Positions 42,783-51,990 of a stretch of 58,438 bases of DNA are shown in pieces. Positions within the stretch are counted from its first letter, which is position 1. Every line of letters starts with the position of its first letter. Source of the DNA: Rhodobacter sp. GTDB taxonomy: Bacteria > Pseudomonadota > Alphaproteobacteria > Rhodobacterales > Rhodobacteraceae. Under the pieces are notes generated by a model that saw only the letters and a list, made by a program, of their open reading frames with translations, had not been told where the DNA came from and searched no databases. The position numbers were made by a program, and so were the translations under genes. Location of the stretch: assembly GCA_030065095.1 (NCBI GenBank), contig JASJDP010000033.1, forward strand, positions 1 to 58,438, written 5' to 3'.

Positions 42783-42827
42783 GCCATTGGGTCCCGACGA
42801 TGCTGGAGTTTCGGGACGCGATTATGT

Positions 42828-44228
42828 ATGACCCACCAACCGGTTGCAATCATTGAGCTTGAGGTTCCGTTGAACGCCCCCACATCCCGCAAACCCGGCC
42901 CGGGCAAGCCGAAAGAGGAGCCGGGCGGAGACGCGCGCGCCGGCAGCCTGCCTTCGGAAAAATCGCCGGGCGGCAAGGATCCGGCGGGTGGCCGGAACGT
43001 ACCTGCCCTGCTCAAGGAGGTCGGCACGCCGGATCTGGTGCGCCCGGCCCCGTCGCCGGCCCTGCAGACGCCGCCGGGCCCCCAGCCGGAGTTCCCCCGT
43101 CCGGCACGGCAAAGCCGCTTCCGGCGGCGGCATTTCACCGTTCTGCTGAGTTTTGTTCTGATGGTGGTGGCGCCGGCGGTGGTTTCCGCCTGGTATCTGT
43201 GGACCCGTGCGGCGGACCAATACGCCTCGAATGTCGGTTTTTCCGTGCGCAGCGAGGAACAGGCGTCGGCCATCGATACGCTTCTGGGGCCCCTGGATCT
43301 TGGCGGTGGCTCCAGCGCGCCGGATGCAGAGGTGCTCTATCAGTTCATCCAAAGCCAGGATCTGGTGGCCCGGATCGACGCCAAGCTCGACCTGCGCGCG
43401 CTGTGGTCGAAACCGGGGCCTGAAAACGACCCGGTGTTTTCCTATCATCCGCCGGGCACCATCGAGGACCTGCTGCGGCATTGGAAGCGCAAGGCAAGGA
43501 TCCACTACGACAGCGGCACCGGGCTGATCGACCTGAACGTTCTGGCCTTCGATCCCGAGGACGCCAAGGCGGTCGCGCAGGAAATCTTCGCCGAGAGCAC
43601 CGCGATGATCAACGAGCTCAGCTCGATCGCGCGCGAGGATGCGATCGGCTATGCCCGCGACGAGCTCGACAAGTCGGTGGACCGGCTGAAGCTGGCGCGC
43701 GCCGCGGTGACGCAGTTCCGCAACCGGACCCAGATCGTCGATCCCACGATCGACGTCCAGGGCCAGGCGGGCATCCTGAACACGTTGAACCAGCAGCTGG
43801 CCGAGGCGATGATCGAGATGGACATGCTGCGCGAGACGACGCGCGCGGGCGATCCGCGCATCAGCCAGGCCGACCGCAAGATCCGGGTGATCGAGGCGCG
43901 CATCGCCGATGAAAAGCGCAAGCTCGGGATCCGCGACGGCACCAGCCAGGACGAGGTTTTTGCAGCGTTGGTGGGCGAGTATGAAGGTCTGATCGTGGAC
44001 CGCGAGTTCGCCGAGCAGACCTATACCGCCGCCCTGGCCGCCTATGACTCGGCGCTGGCCGAGGCGCAGCGCCAGACCCGGTATCTGGCGGCCCACGTGC
44101 GCCCGACCCTGGCCGAGAAGGCCGAATATCCCGAACGCGTCAAGATCTTCGGGCTGATCACGCTGTTCGCCTTCCTGATCTGGGCGATCCTCGTGTTGGC
44201 TGCCTACAGCCTGCGGGACCGCAACTGA
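42828..44228 (+). CDS. kpsE: Capsule export inner-membrane/periplasmic protein, KpsE/RkpR type (PCP family)
   Basis: A 466-residue polysaccharide co-polymerase-like protein. A proline-rich cytosolic head of about 100 residues is followed by one membrane helix (FTVLLSFVLMVVAPAVVSAW), a periplasmic region (YASNVGFSVRSEEQASAIDT), coiled-coil segments around residues 240-400 (DELDKSVDRLKLARAAVTQF) and a second helix at the end (FGLITLFAFLIWAILVLAAY). It spans the periplasm between KpsMT and an outer-membrane channel that is not on this plasmid. ATG 42828 is preferred; TTG 42870 has a better ribosome-binding site (GAGG) and would shorten the head by 14 residues. kpsT follows after 10 bp. Confidence 0.9.
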   Translation: MTHQPVAIIELEVPLNAPTSRKPGPGKPKEEPGGDARAGSLPSEKSPGGKDPAGGRNVPALLKEVGTPDLVRPAPSPALQTPPGPQPEFPRPARQSRFRRRHFTVLLSFVLMVVAPAVVSAWYLWTRAADQYASNVGFSVRSEEQASAIDTLLGPLDLGGGSSAPDAEVLYQFIQSQDLVARIDAKLDLRALWSKPGPENDPVFSYHPPGTIEDLLRHWKRKARIHYDSGTGLIDLNVLAFDPEDAKAVAQEIFAESTAMINELSSIAREDAIGYARDELDKSVDRLKLARAAVTQFRNRTQIVDPTIDVQGQAGILNTLNQQLAEAMIEMDMLRETTRAGDPRISQADRKIRVIEARIADEKRKLGIRDGTSQDEVFAALVGEYEGLIVDREFAEQTYTAALAAYDSALAEAQRQTRYLAAHVRPTLAEKAEYPERVKIFGLITLFAFLIWAILVLAAYSLRDRN

Positions 44229-44238
44229 TGGCGCCAGA

Positions 44239-44901
44239 ATGATCCGGCTGGAGAACCTCACCAAGATTTTCTACACGCGCGGCAAGCGCAAGATCGCCAT
44301 CCATAACGTCACCGCCGAATTCCCCACCGGGGCGTCGATCGGGCTTTTGGGGCGCAACGGTGCGGGGAAATCGACCCTGATGGCGCTGATCGCCGGCAAT
44401 CTCCCGCCGACGTCCGGGCGGATCCTGTCGACCGGGTCGGTGTCTTTTCCCGTGGGCTTCGCCGGCGCGTTCCACCCCGAACTGACGGGCGCGCAGAACA
44501 CCCGCTTCGTGGCCCGTATTTACGGTATCGACACCGAAGAACTGGTTGAGTTCGTCAGGGATTTCGCCGAGCTCGGGAAACATTTCCAACTGCCGCTGCG
44601 CACCTACAGTTCGGGCATGAAGTCGCGGCTGTCGTTTGGCGTGTCGATGGGCATTCCGTTCGACTTCTATCTGATCGACGAAGTGACCGCGGTCGGCGAT
44701 GCCGCGTTCCGAGCCAAAAGCAATGCGCTGTTTTTGGACCGGATGAAGAATGCGGGCTCGCTTTATGTCAGCCATTCGAGCAACGCTCTCCGAAGACTTT
44801 GCGACATGGGCGCGGTGATCGAAAACGGCCGTCTGACGATCTATGACGATATCGACGAGGCGATCGCCCGGCACAATGCCAATATCGGCGTCGATGCCTG
44901 A
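44239..44901 (+). CDS. kpsT: Capsule polysaccharide ABC exporter, ATPase (KpsT/Wzt type)
   Basis: A 220-residue ABC ATPase. Walker A GRNGAGKST (38-46), signature YSSGMKSR (123-130), Walker B FYLIDEV (143-149) and the H-loop SLYVSHSSNALRRL are all present. YSSGMKSRLSFGVSM is characteristic of polysaccharide and O-antigen exporters. It lacks the C-terminal carbohydrate-binding domain of Wzt, as expected for capsule KpsT. It is 10 bp after kpsE, so one operon. It ends 3 bp from the convergent GT2 gene. Confidence 0.95.
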   Translation: MIRLENLTKIFYTRGKRKIAIHNVTAEFPTGASIGLLGRNGAGKSTLMALIAGNLPPTSGRILSTGSVSFPVGFAGAFHPELTGAQNTRFVARIYGIDTEELVEFVRDFAELGKHFQLPLRTYSSGMKSRLSFGVSMGIPFDFYLIDEVTAVGDAAFRAKSNALFLDRMKNAGSLYVSHSSNALRRLCDMGAVIENGRLTIYDDIDEAIARHNANIGVDA

Positions 44902-44904
44902 GGG

Positions 44905-45873
44905 TCAGATCCGCCGCAGGGCCACCGCCAGCCACAAGGCCGCCTGGCCAAGCGCGGTCTGCCGGTAAAGCCCCGAACGGGCGAACCGCCACAGGCGGGC
45001 GGGCAGGGCGCCTGTGCGCAAATCCGCAAAGCCGGTCAGCGCGGTGCGGTTTTCCGCTGTCAGCCGCGCTGCCGAGGCCCGAAGCGCTGCGATATTCGCC
45101 GCGTTCCAGTCGGAAAACCGGCCCCCCAGAAGCATGCCGATCCGGCCCATCCGCGCCCGCCAGCCGTCATTGGCGCCGATCAGGTTCCGGGTATGCTGGC
45201 GGTACAGCAGGGTCGGTTCGGGGTCGCGGACCACCGTGCCGCCCGCGCCGGTGATCAGCTGATAGAGCCACCAGTCATGCGCCGCCAGACCCGGGCTGGT
45301 TTGCGCCTCGGGCGCGGCGGTTTGCGCCAGACCGGCGGCCGCGCGGTTGAGAAGCAGCGTATTTCCCGCGGCGATGTTCTGCACCAGCGCGTTTCGGAAC
45401 GACGGCGGGCGGATGAAATCTGCCGACAGCCGCCGGTTTTCCAGCCGCTCGTCGGTGATCCAGGTGCGCGAGCAGTAAAGCGCGGGCGTCCCGGCAGGCA
45501 GGGCCGACAACGCTGCGATGCCGCGCGCCAGACGGTCCGGCAGCCAGACGTCGTCCTGGTCGGAACAGGCAAGCCAGCCGGCCTCCCCGGGCGCCCGCGC
45601 GATCAGGCTGAGGAAGTTCATCGCAAATCCCTGGCGCGGACCGTCGATGAGGGTGACGCTGTTGCCATGTGCCGCCCGGTCTTCGGCAAACCGCCGCAGG
45701 ATGTCCCGGCTGGCATCCGTCGACCCGTCGTCGCTGGCGATCAGGTCCCAGGCGGCGTGGGTCTGCTCGGCAAAGCTTTGCAGCTGCTCGGGCAGATCGA
45801 CCGCGCCGTTATAGACCCCCATCAGGATGCAGACCCGCCTGGGGCTCTTTTCCCGTGCCTTCGCCTCTGCCAT
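44905..45873 (-). CDS. Glycosyltransferase family 2 (rhamnosyltransferase-like)
   Basis: About 322 residues from ATG 45873 (45906 is an alternative). RRVCILMGVYNGAVDLPEQL, DLIASDDGSTDASRDILRRF and WLACSDQDDVWLPDRLARGI are the classic GT2 motifs; the SDQDDVW form is most common in rhamnosyl- and galactofuranosyltransferases. AAHDWWLYQLITGAGGTVV and a YRQHTRNLIGAN motif support a rhamnosyltransferase-like enzyme, in line with the rml genes. It is divergent from the next GT gene. Donor assignment is by family resemblance only. Confidence 0.88.
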   Translation of the reverse strand: MAEAKAREKSPRRVCILMGVYNGAVDLPEQLQSFAEQTHAAWDLIASDDGSTDASRDILRRFAEDRAAHGNSVTLIDGPRQGFAMNFLSLIARAPGEAGWLACSDQDDVWLPDRLARGIAALSALPAGTPALYCSRTWITDERLENRRLSADFIRPPSFRNALVQNIAAGNTLLLNRAAAGLAQTAAPEAQTSPGLAAHDWWLYQLITGAGGTVVRDPEPTLLYRQHTRNLIGANDGWRARMGRIGMLLGGRFSDWNAANIAALRASAARLTAENRTALTGFADLRTGALPARLWRFARSGLYRQTALGQAALWLAVALRRI

Positions 45874-45949
45874 GCCGCCCCTTCGACGCTTCACCGGCTT
45901 TGTCAATTACCCTGTGGCCTTTTTCAAGCATGCGCACTAGCCGTACCCC

Positions 45950-47275
45950 ATGTCGATCCTGCGCCTTCTGAGCCCTGCCAAGGCCGCCCGTTTCGCCACC
46001 GCCGTACGGCAGGAGGGCTGGCGCGTGGCCATCGAAAAGTCCCGGGCGCATCTTGCCCTGGCCCTCGGGCATGGCCGCTCTGCGCTGGACGGCGGGGCAG
46101 GGCAGGGCAAACCGCGCACGGGCCCCGATTACCTGACCCGGTTCTGGCGCGAGACCGCGCAGGCGCAGGCGCTCCATGCCGCCGCCGCGCCGGCCACGCT
46201 GACGAACCGCCGCCGGATCGCGCTGATCGGCGATCTCAATCTGCCGCAATGCCGCAAGTACAGAGTCGATCAACTGGCCGAACTGTGGGACGCGCAGGGC
46301 TGGCAGTACGATTACGCGCATGAAGGCGACATTGCGCGCGCCGTGGGGCTGATGCAGGACGCCACGCATCTGATGTTCTACCGCACGCGCAACACGGCCC
46401 AGACGTCGATGTATCTTTACGAGGCGCGCCGGCTGCGGCTGCCTGTCGCCTACGATATCGACGACCCGCTGTTTTCCGTCGCCGCCTACCAGACCTATGG
46501 CAATATGGGGCCGGTCGGAGAGCACCTGCAGGCGCATTTCATATCCGAGGCGCCGAAATATCTCGATGCGATGAACCTGGCCGACATCGTGACGGTTTCG
46601 ACCCCCGGGCTGGCGCGCCATGCGCGCGAACTGACCCCTCGGCCGGTCCATGTCCGCCGCAACTTTGCCGATGCCGCGACGCTGGCGGCGGGGCGGCGGG
46701 CGATGCATCCGCGGCATCCGCGCGCGCCGGGCGAACCGTTCACCGCCGCCTTCGCCAGCGGCTCGATGGGGCACGAGGCGGATTTCGCCGAAATCGCCGA
46801 CGACATGGCTGCGTTCGTCACCGCCGCACCGGACCGCCGTCTGCTGATTCTGGGTCACTTCGACCCTAAAGCCCTGCCCGAGGCCCTGCGCGCCCGGACC
46901 GAGTTCACGGCGTTCAGTGACTATGAAAGCTATCTCGCGGCGCTCGCCCGCGCAGATTGCGCGGTGATGCCGCTGGCCGACGATCTGTTCAACCGCTGCA
47001 AATCCGCCGTCCGTGTGATCGATGCCGCGGCCGTGGCGGCACCGAGCCTTGTAAGCCCGGTGGGCGATCTTTCCGCCGTGGTGGCACAAGGCGAAACCGG
47101 CCGGGTGCTGGAGATCGGGCAAAGCTGGGCCGACGCGCTGGAGGCGCTCGCCGACGACCGCGCCGCCTGCGCGGCCATGGGCCATGCCGCCCGCGCCCGC
47201 ATAGAGACGCATTGGACCGCAGGGGCAGGGGAGCATATCGTGGACCCTGCGCTTCTCGACTGGATACGGCAATGA
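45950..47275 (+). CDS. Glycosyltransferase, GT-B fold
   Basis: A 441-residue protein. After a basic N-terminal helix come RRRIALIGDLNLPQCRKYRV and ALMQDATHLMFYRTRN-like strands of the acceptor domain, then PVAYDIDDPLFSVAAYQTYG, which is shared with GT4-like enzymes of capsule loci. The donor half has FTAAFASGSMGHEADFAEIA and CAVMPLADDLFNRCKSAVRV, where the K-S element lies in the sugar-phosphate-binding loop. Its stop overlaps the ATG of the following GT4 gene by 4 bp, so the two probably act in sequence. Confidence 0.85.
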   Translation: MSILRLLSPAKAARFATAVRQEGWRVAIEKSRAHLALALGHGRSALDGGAGQGKPRTGPDYLTRFWRETAQAQALHAAAAPATLTNRRRIALIGDLNLPQCRKYRVDQLAELWDAQGWQYDYAHEGDIARAVGLMQDATHLMFYRTRNTAQTSMYLYEARRLRLPVAYDIDDPLFSVAAYQTYGNMGPVGEHLQAHFISEAPKYLDAMNLADIVTVSTPGLARHARELTPRPVHVRRNFADAATLAAGRRAMHPRHPRAPGEPFTAAFASGSMGHEADFAEIADDMAAFVTAAPDRRLLILGHFDPKALPEALRARTEFTAFSDYESYLAALARADCAVMPLADDLFNRCKSAVRVIDAAAVAAPSLVSPVGDLSAVVAQGETGRVLEIGQSWADALEALADDRAACAAMGHAARARIETHWTAGAGEHIVDPALLDWIRQ

Positions 47276-48483
47276 GCGGTTCGCGCCACATCACGCTGAT
47301 CAACGTCTTCTTCGCGCCGAACTCCTTCGGCGGCGCCACCGTCGTTGCCGAAGAGGTTGCCGGTGCCCTGATCCGCGACCATGGGATGCGCGTCACGGCA
47401 ATTTCGGCGATGCACCGCACCGATCTGGCCGATTACACGGTCATGCGCGCGCAAGCCGGCGGCATCGTCAGCTACCTGATCAACCTGCCGCGCGGGCGCA
47501 GTTACGTCGAGGTTTACGACAATCCAAGGGTCACGGATGCCATTCTGCGCCTTACAAGCCGGCTGGAGCCGGATCTGGTGCATGCCCATTGTATCCAGGA
47601 CCTGGGCGCCGGGCTGATGCCGGCGCTCAAGGCGGCGGGCTTGCCGGTCATTCTGAGCACCCACGATTTCTGGTGGCTGTGCGAGCGGCAGTTCATGATC
47701 CGCCCTGATCGGCGCTATTGCGGCCAGGACCCGATCGACATCGAGGCCTGTGCGGGATGCGTCGAGGATATCGCCCGCGCCCGCATCCGCCACGCGGCGC
47801 TGCGTGAGGCGGCGGCGGCGGCGGATGTGATCACATTTCCCAGCCGGTTCGCCATGGACCTCTGCCAACGCTCCGGTCTCGCGGCGCCCCGGCTGGAGGT
47901 TTGGGAAAACGGCATCCGCGGGCCGGGGCCGGGGTTCTTCGAGGCGCAGGCCGCGCGCCGCGCCGCCGACCCCCGGCTTGTCTTCGGCTATGTCGGCGGC
48001 CCCTCGCAGGTCAAGGGCTGGCCGCTGGTCAAGGCCGCCTTCGAAGGGCTGGGACGGGATGATTTCAAGGGCTATCTGGTCGAAGGCAGCCTCGACGAAC
48101 GCTGGTGGCGCGGGCAGGTTCCGTCTCTGATGCAGGGCAACTGGCGCATCCATCCCCGCTATGACCAGAACACGATGGACAGCTTCTGGGCCAGGATCGA
48201 TGTGCTTCTGTTCCCGTCGCAGTGGAAGGAAACCTTCGGGCTGACGGTGCGGGAAGCGGTTGCGCGCGGCATCCATGTCCTGCAGACCGATTGCGGCGGC
48301 GCGGCGGAGTGGGACGGTGCGGACCGCACCGCGATGCTGCGGATCGGCGACGGTCCCGAGCGCCTGCGCGCCGCGGCGGTCCGTCTGCTCGACACCCGCC
48401 CGGCGCCGCCGGACCCGGTGCCCATGCGCAGCTTTGCCGATCAGGCGCGCGCCTTTGCCGGCCTGGCCGGCGCATTGCTGTAA
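47272..48483 (+). CDS. Glycosyltransferase family 4
   Basis: A 403-residue GT4 enzyme. HITLINVFFAPNSFGGATVV has the G-G-A-x-x-V-A acceptor-side loop, PDLVHAHCIQDLGAGLM and LPVILSTHDFWWLCERQF follow, and a cysteine cluster lies near 150-165 (RYCGQDPIDIEACAGC). The donor half has YVGGPSQVKGWPLVKAAFEG and VLLFPSQWKETFGLTVREAV, the E-x7-E motif. ATG 47272 overlaps the previous stop. The cysteine cluster occurs in a subset of GT4 enzymes and may bind metal. Confidence 0.92.
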   Translation: MSGSRHITLINVFFAPNSFGGATVVAEEVAGALIRDHGMRVTAISAMHRTDLADYTVMRAQAGGIVSYLINLPRGRSYVEVYDNPRVTDAILRLTSRLEPDLVHAHCIQDLGAGLMPALKAAGLPVILSTHDFWWLCERQFMIRPDRRYCGQDPIDIEACAGCVEDIARARIRHAALREAAAAADVITFPSRFAMDLCQRSGLAAPRLEVWENGIRGPGPGFFEAQAARRAADPRLVFGYVGGPSQVKGWPLVKAAFEGLGRDDFKGYLVEGSLDERWWRGQVPSLMQGNWRIHPRYDQNTMDSFWARIDVLLFPSQWKETFGLTVREAVARGIHVLQTDCGGAAEWDGADRTAMLRIGDGPERLRAAAVRLLDTRPAPPDPVPMRSFADQARAFAGLAGALL

Positions 48484-48493
48484 GGTTGCCGGG

Positions 48494-49105
48494 TCATTTG
48501 TAGCTTCCGGGGGCAAGAAACTCGATGTAGCCGCGCATCTCACGCGTCCGAGGGACGGGGAGGCCCATGAAACTGGCCATGTCCGTGACGAACCCCGCAG
48601 GGTCGAGCAACAGCTTTTCATAGGACACCAGCGCCGTCGGCAATCCCCAGCGTTCCACCAGAAACCAGTTGCGCTGTTGCTGCAGCAATATTTCGTGCAC
48701 CGCGTGATGCGTGGTGCGTTGATGCCAGCGCTTGTGCGCCCGCATCGTCGCCACCAGGTCGCGGAACACCACGATCAGGTGCGGGTTCTCCAGCACGGGC
48801 AGCAGGTGTTCGAGATGGTTGGCTGCGTGCGGGTTTTTCCAGCCCCAGATGTCGTGCGCGGCCTGGCGGGCGGCGATGATGGTTTTCATTTCGGCGATAT
48901 TGGCGCCCTTGAAGGCGGGGTCTTCGTAGTTGTTCTCCATATCGTTGCCCATGAAAACGCCGAGCCGCTGCATCGTGCCCGCCACCGAACTGGTGCCGCC
49001 GCGCGCGATGCCGATGCAAACGAAAGACCGCCGCGGCGGCGCCTTGCCCGTCGCGGGATTGAGAACCTCCACCGCGCTTTTACGCTCTGCCGCCGGCTTC
49101 GCCAT
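48494..49105 (-). CDS. Sulfotransferase-like protein (no. 6)
   Basis: A 203-residue protein. RSFVCIGIARGGTSSVAGTM is a phosphosulfate loop of the R-G-G-T-S form, and HLIVVFRDLVATMRAHKRWH the 3'-phosphate motif, in which R-D is kept but the usual second Arg/Ser is altered. GLPTALVSYEKLLLDPAGFV matches the conserved S-Y-E-x-L helix. It ends 10 bp from the convergent GT4 gene. Being compact, it could also be a non-catalytic relative; the motifs favour activity. Confidence 0.78.
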   Translation of the reverse strand: MAKPAAERKSAVEVLNPATGKAPPRRSFVCIGIARGGTSSVAGTMQRLGVFMGNDMENNYEDPAFKGANIAEMKTIIAARQAAHDIWGWKNPHAANHLEHLLPVLENPHLIVVFRDLVATMRAHKRWHQRTTHHAVHEILLQQQRNWFLVERWGLPTALVSYEKLLLDPAGFVTDMASFMGLPVPRTREMRGYIEFLAPGSYK

Positions 49106-49191
49106 GGCCCGCTACCGTCCTGTTCAACTTGCGTTGCGCCGAGCAATAATAAAGCCCTGGCGTCACCACAAGCTGGCGCGGCCCGGCGCCG

Positions 49192-51990
49192 TCAGAATAT
49201 GAAGTCGGCGGCATCGAGATCGGACAGATCGACCCCGTGCAGCTCCAGCCGGTCGCTGCCCGCCTCGATCACCACCATGCTGCCGGACCTGCTCGCGTGA
49301 TTGGTCATCAGATCGGCATAATCCGTGATCCCGGTCACGGCGGACAGATCGATGCGCTCCAGCGGGTCGGCGGCATTGAAATCCATCAGGCGGCCGGTGC
49401 CGAATCCGTCGGCGAAAACAAAGGTATCGCGGCCGCCGCCGCCAATCAGCGTGTCGTCTCCGGCGCCGCCCGTTAACGTATCGTCGCCGGCCTGCCCGCG
49501 TAGGATGTCGTGGCCGGGGCCGCCATCCAGACGGTCGTTGCCGAAATCCGCGAACAGAACATCGTCGCCGGCGCCGCCGGCAAGATGGTCGTCGTGGCCC
49601 CCGCCCAAAAGCACGTCCGCGTCGTCGCCGCCGAGGAGCGTGTCGTCGCCGGCCTGCCCGCGCAGGGTGTCGCGGCCGGTGCCGCCGTCCAGACTGTCGT
49701 TGCCGAAATCCGCGAACAGAACATCGTCGCCGGCGCCGCCTGCGAGATGGTCGTCGTTGCCCCCGCTCAAAAGCACGTCCGCGTCGCCGCCGCCAAGGAG
49801 CGTGTCGTTGCCGGCCTGCCCGCGCAGGATGTCGCGGCCGGGGCCGCCATCCAGACGGTCGTTGCCGAAATCCGCGAACAGAACATCGTCGCCGGCGCCG
49901 CCTGCGAGATAGTCGTCGTGGCCCCCGCCCAAAAGCACGTCCGCGTCGCCGCCGCCGAGGAGCGTGTCGTCGCCGGTCTGCCCGCGCAGGATGTCGTCGC
50001 CGGGGCCGCCGTCGAGTTCATCATCGCCGGCGCCGCCGAACATACTATCCTTGCCGGCGTTACCGCTCAGGGAATCATTCCCCGCCCCGCCCAAGAGCCC
50101 GTCGTTGCCGCTCCCGCCGGCAAGATCGTCCACCCCGTCATCCCCTTTGAGCGTGTCGTTCCCGTCGCCGCCGCGCAACGTGTCGCTGTCGGTCCCGCCA
50201 ACCAGAGAATCGTCGCCGGCCTGGCCATCGAGCCGATCGTTGCCCGCGCCACCTTCCAGAACATCGTTGCCGGCGCCGCCATCCAGGCTGTCGTCGCCCT
50301 CGGCGCCGTAAAGCGTATCGTCGCCGTCCCCGGCAACAAGCCGGTCCTCGCCAGGAGTTCCCTGCAGCAGGTCATTGTCGGGGCCGTCCTGCCCGCCGCC
50401 GGGAGGCGGCGGAGGGGGAGGCGGGGGCGGTGGTGGTGGAGGGGGCGCCGCCACGGGCGTGACATCGAAATGCATCAGCCCGGTGAATTCGTCCATCGAG
50501 AAGGCGCTGGCAGGCAGGGGCGCGTAATCGGCGCTGGTCAGCCGCAAGTCCTCGCCGCCAAAGGTCAGGACCGCGCCGTCCGCGGTGGCGCTGATTGCGA
50601 CCTGCGCCAGGCTGTAAAGCCGCCCGATCGCCGACAGATCCAGCCGGTCCTCGCCGGGGGTGAAGTCGATGATGTGGTCGGTCTCGCCATCGGCGCTCAG
50701 CACGAACAGATCGTCGCCGCGGCCGCCGCGCAGGGTGTCGGTTCCGGCCCCGTCCATCAGGATATCGTCGCCGTTCCAGCCGTCGAGATGGTCATCTCCC
50801 GCGCCGCCCGACATCAGATTCACGTCGGGGCTGCCGGTCAGCGTGTCGGCGCCGGCGCCGCCCAGCTGCGGCGCCACCAGCCTGCCGGGATCGACCCTAA
50901 GCTTGGTGATTCCGGCCTCGGCCTCGCTGCTGGCAAAAACGTCAATGCCGCCGTCGCGCACATGGAGCGCGATTGCGGCGATGTTGGTCAGCGCGGTCCG
51001 GGCGTCATCGGCGATCGCGGCCAGGTGCACGAGCCGCCCGCCGGGCAGCAGCGTGAACAGCGACAGCCCGTCGTCACCGCCGCCTGCCACCAGGAACACC
51101 CGTCCGTTTATCGTCACCGCCTCCAGCGCGGTGACCCCGGCAAAGCGGGTGTCGAGGCTGTCGACGACATGGTCGGTGACGCCAAGCCCGCCATCGGCGG
51201 CAAGCTCCAGCACGCTGAGCGAGCCAGAGCCGGCGGCGGCCAGCACGGCGTAATGCGTCCCGTCCATCTCGACCGTGGCAAGCGCCGTGGGGGCGTCGAT
51301 GCCCAAGGTGTTCCCTGCGCCCAGGCTGTCGACACGGACCGGCAACCCGGTCTCGGGCTCGAGCCGATAGCTGGTGACGGTGTCGTCGAAGGCCGAGGCC
51401 GCCAGCAGATAGGTCCGGCTACCGACTTCGACCGCCGCGATGGCGACGATGTCGGCGCCCTGCGCCCCGTCGCCGCCGCCGGTCTGACCGATCTCGGTCA
51501 GCCGCTCGTCGGTGCCGATCTCGTAGACGGTCAGCCCGGGCGTGCCCCATTGCCCGGTATAGACCAGCTCGCGGCCGCCAAGCGTGATGCATTCCATCGA
51601 CACTAACGCGGCAGAAAATCCGCCCTCGGCGGTGAACTGCCCGGTGCCGACCAGGCGGCCCGCGCCATCGAGATCGAAACATTGCGCCGCACTGACATGA
51701 CGGCCGAGCGAAACCAGAACCGTGTCGGCGCCAAGCCGGACCTCTTCGATCTGCCCCGGCGCCGCCTGCAGCTGGCCCGGCTGGAACGGGTCGCGATCGA
51801 GCAGCGACACACCGCCGCCAGCCTCGAGCGTGTAGCACGACACGCCCCCCGCAGGGCCGCTGGCGGCGTAAAGCACCCAAGCGCCGCCGCGCTGGAAAAT
51901 GTCGAGATCGGCGATCCCCGTAAGATAGCTTTGCGGGCCGCTCGACAGCAGCCCCTGATATGTGAACGCAACCACCCCGGCCCCATGCAA
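49192..51990 (-). CDS. RTX calcium-binding repeat protein with N-terminal beta-propeller-like domain
   Basis: A 932-residue protein. Residues 1-370 are a repeated beta region of the propeller type (VVAFTYQGLLSSGPQSYLTG, LTVYEIGTDERLTEIGQTGG, YLLAASAFDDTVTSYRLEPE, VFLVAGGGDDGLSLFTLLPG). About 375-450 carry first RTX nonapeptides, then a linker of about 17 prolines (near 500), then about 330 residues of GGxGxDxLx repeats that bind calcium. The end (ADFIF, aromatic, acidic) is a type I secretion signal. No type I exporter is on the plasmid. The start is TTG 51990 with GGGGG upstream; no ATG is in frame, so the N-terminus is uncertain. Confidence 0.85.
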   Translation of the reverse strand: MHGAGVVAFTYQGLLSSGPQSYLTGIADLDIFQRGGAWVLYAASGPAGGVSCYTLEAGGGVSLLDRDPFQPGQLQAAPGQIEEVRLGADTVLVSLGRHVSAAQCFDLDGAGRLVGTGQFTAEGGFSAALVSMECITLGGRELVYTGQWGTPGLTVYEIGTDERLTEIGQTGGGDGAQGADIVAIAAVEVGSRTYLLAASAFDDTVTSYRLEPETGLPVRVDSLGAGNTLGIDAPTALATVEMDGTHYAVLAAAGSGSLSVLELAADGGLGVTDHVVDSLDTRFAGVTALEAVTINGRVFLVAGGGDDGLSLFTLLPGGRLVHLAAIADDARTALTNIAAIALHVRDGGIDVFASSEAEAGITKLRVDPGRLVAPQLGGAGADTLTGSPDVNLMSGGAGDDHLDGWNGDDILMDGAGTDTLRGGRGDDLFVLSADGETDHIIDFTPGEDRLDLSAIGRLYSLAQVAISATADGAVLTFGGEDLRLTSADYAPLPASAFSMDEFTGLMHFDVTPVAAPPPPPPPPPPPPPPPGGGQDGPDNDLLQGTPGEDRLVAGDGDDTLYGAEGDDSLDGGAGNDVLEGGAGNDRLDGQAGDDSLVGGTDSDTLRGGDGNDTLKGDDGVDDLAGGSGNDGLLGGAGNDSLSGNAGKDSMFGGAGDDELDGGPGDDILRGQTGDDTLLGGGDADVLLGGGHDDYLAGGAGDDVLFADFGNDRLDGGPGRDILRGQAGNDTLLGGGDADVLLSGGNDDHLAGGAGDDVLFADFGNDSLDGGTGRDTLRGQAGDDTLLGGDDADVLLGGGHDDHLAGGAGDDVLFADFGNDRLDGGPGHDILRGQAGDDTLTGGAGDDTLIGGGGRDTFVFADGFGTGRLMDFNAADPLERIDLSAVTGITDYADLMTNHASRSGSMVVIEAGSDRLELHGVDLSDLDAADFIF
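49491..49976 (-). repeat. Three tandem 162-bp units inside the RTX gene
   Basis: Units begin at 49491, 49653 and 49815, with a partial fourth at 49977, spaced exactly 162 bp (54 residues, six nonapeptides). They differ by few substitutions, for example GGGHDDHLAGG, GGNDDHLAGG and GGGHDDYLAGG. This higher-order repeat points to recent duplication by unequal recombination. Confidence 0.88.

Noticed and set aside
49491-49976. Regularly spaced repeats resembling a CRISPR or satellite array
   Set aside because: The period is 162 bp, in frame and coding for RTX nonapeptides; there are no unique spacers and no cas genes.
49510-51606. A 698-codon plus-strand frame of VVAGA-type repeats
   Set aside because: Antisense of the RTX array; the repetition is inherited from the nonapeptide repeats.
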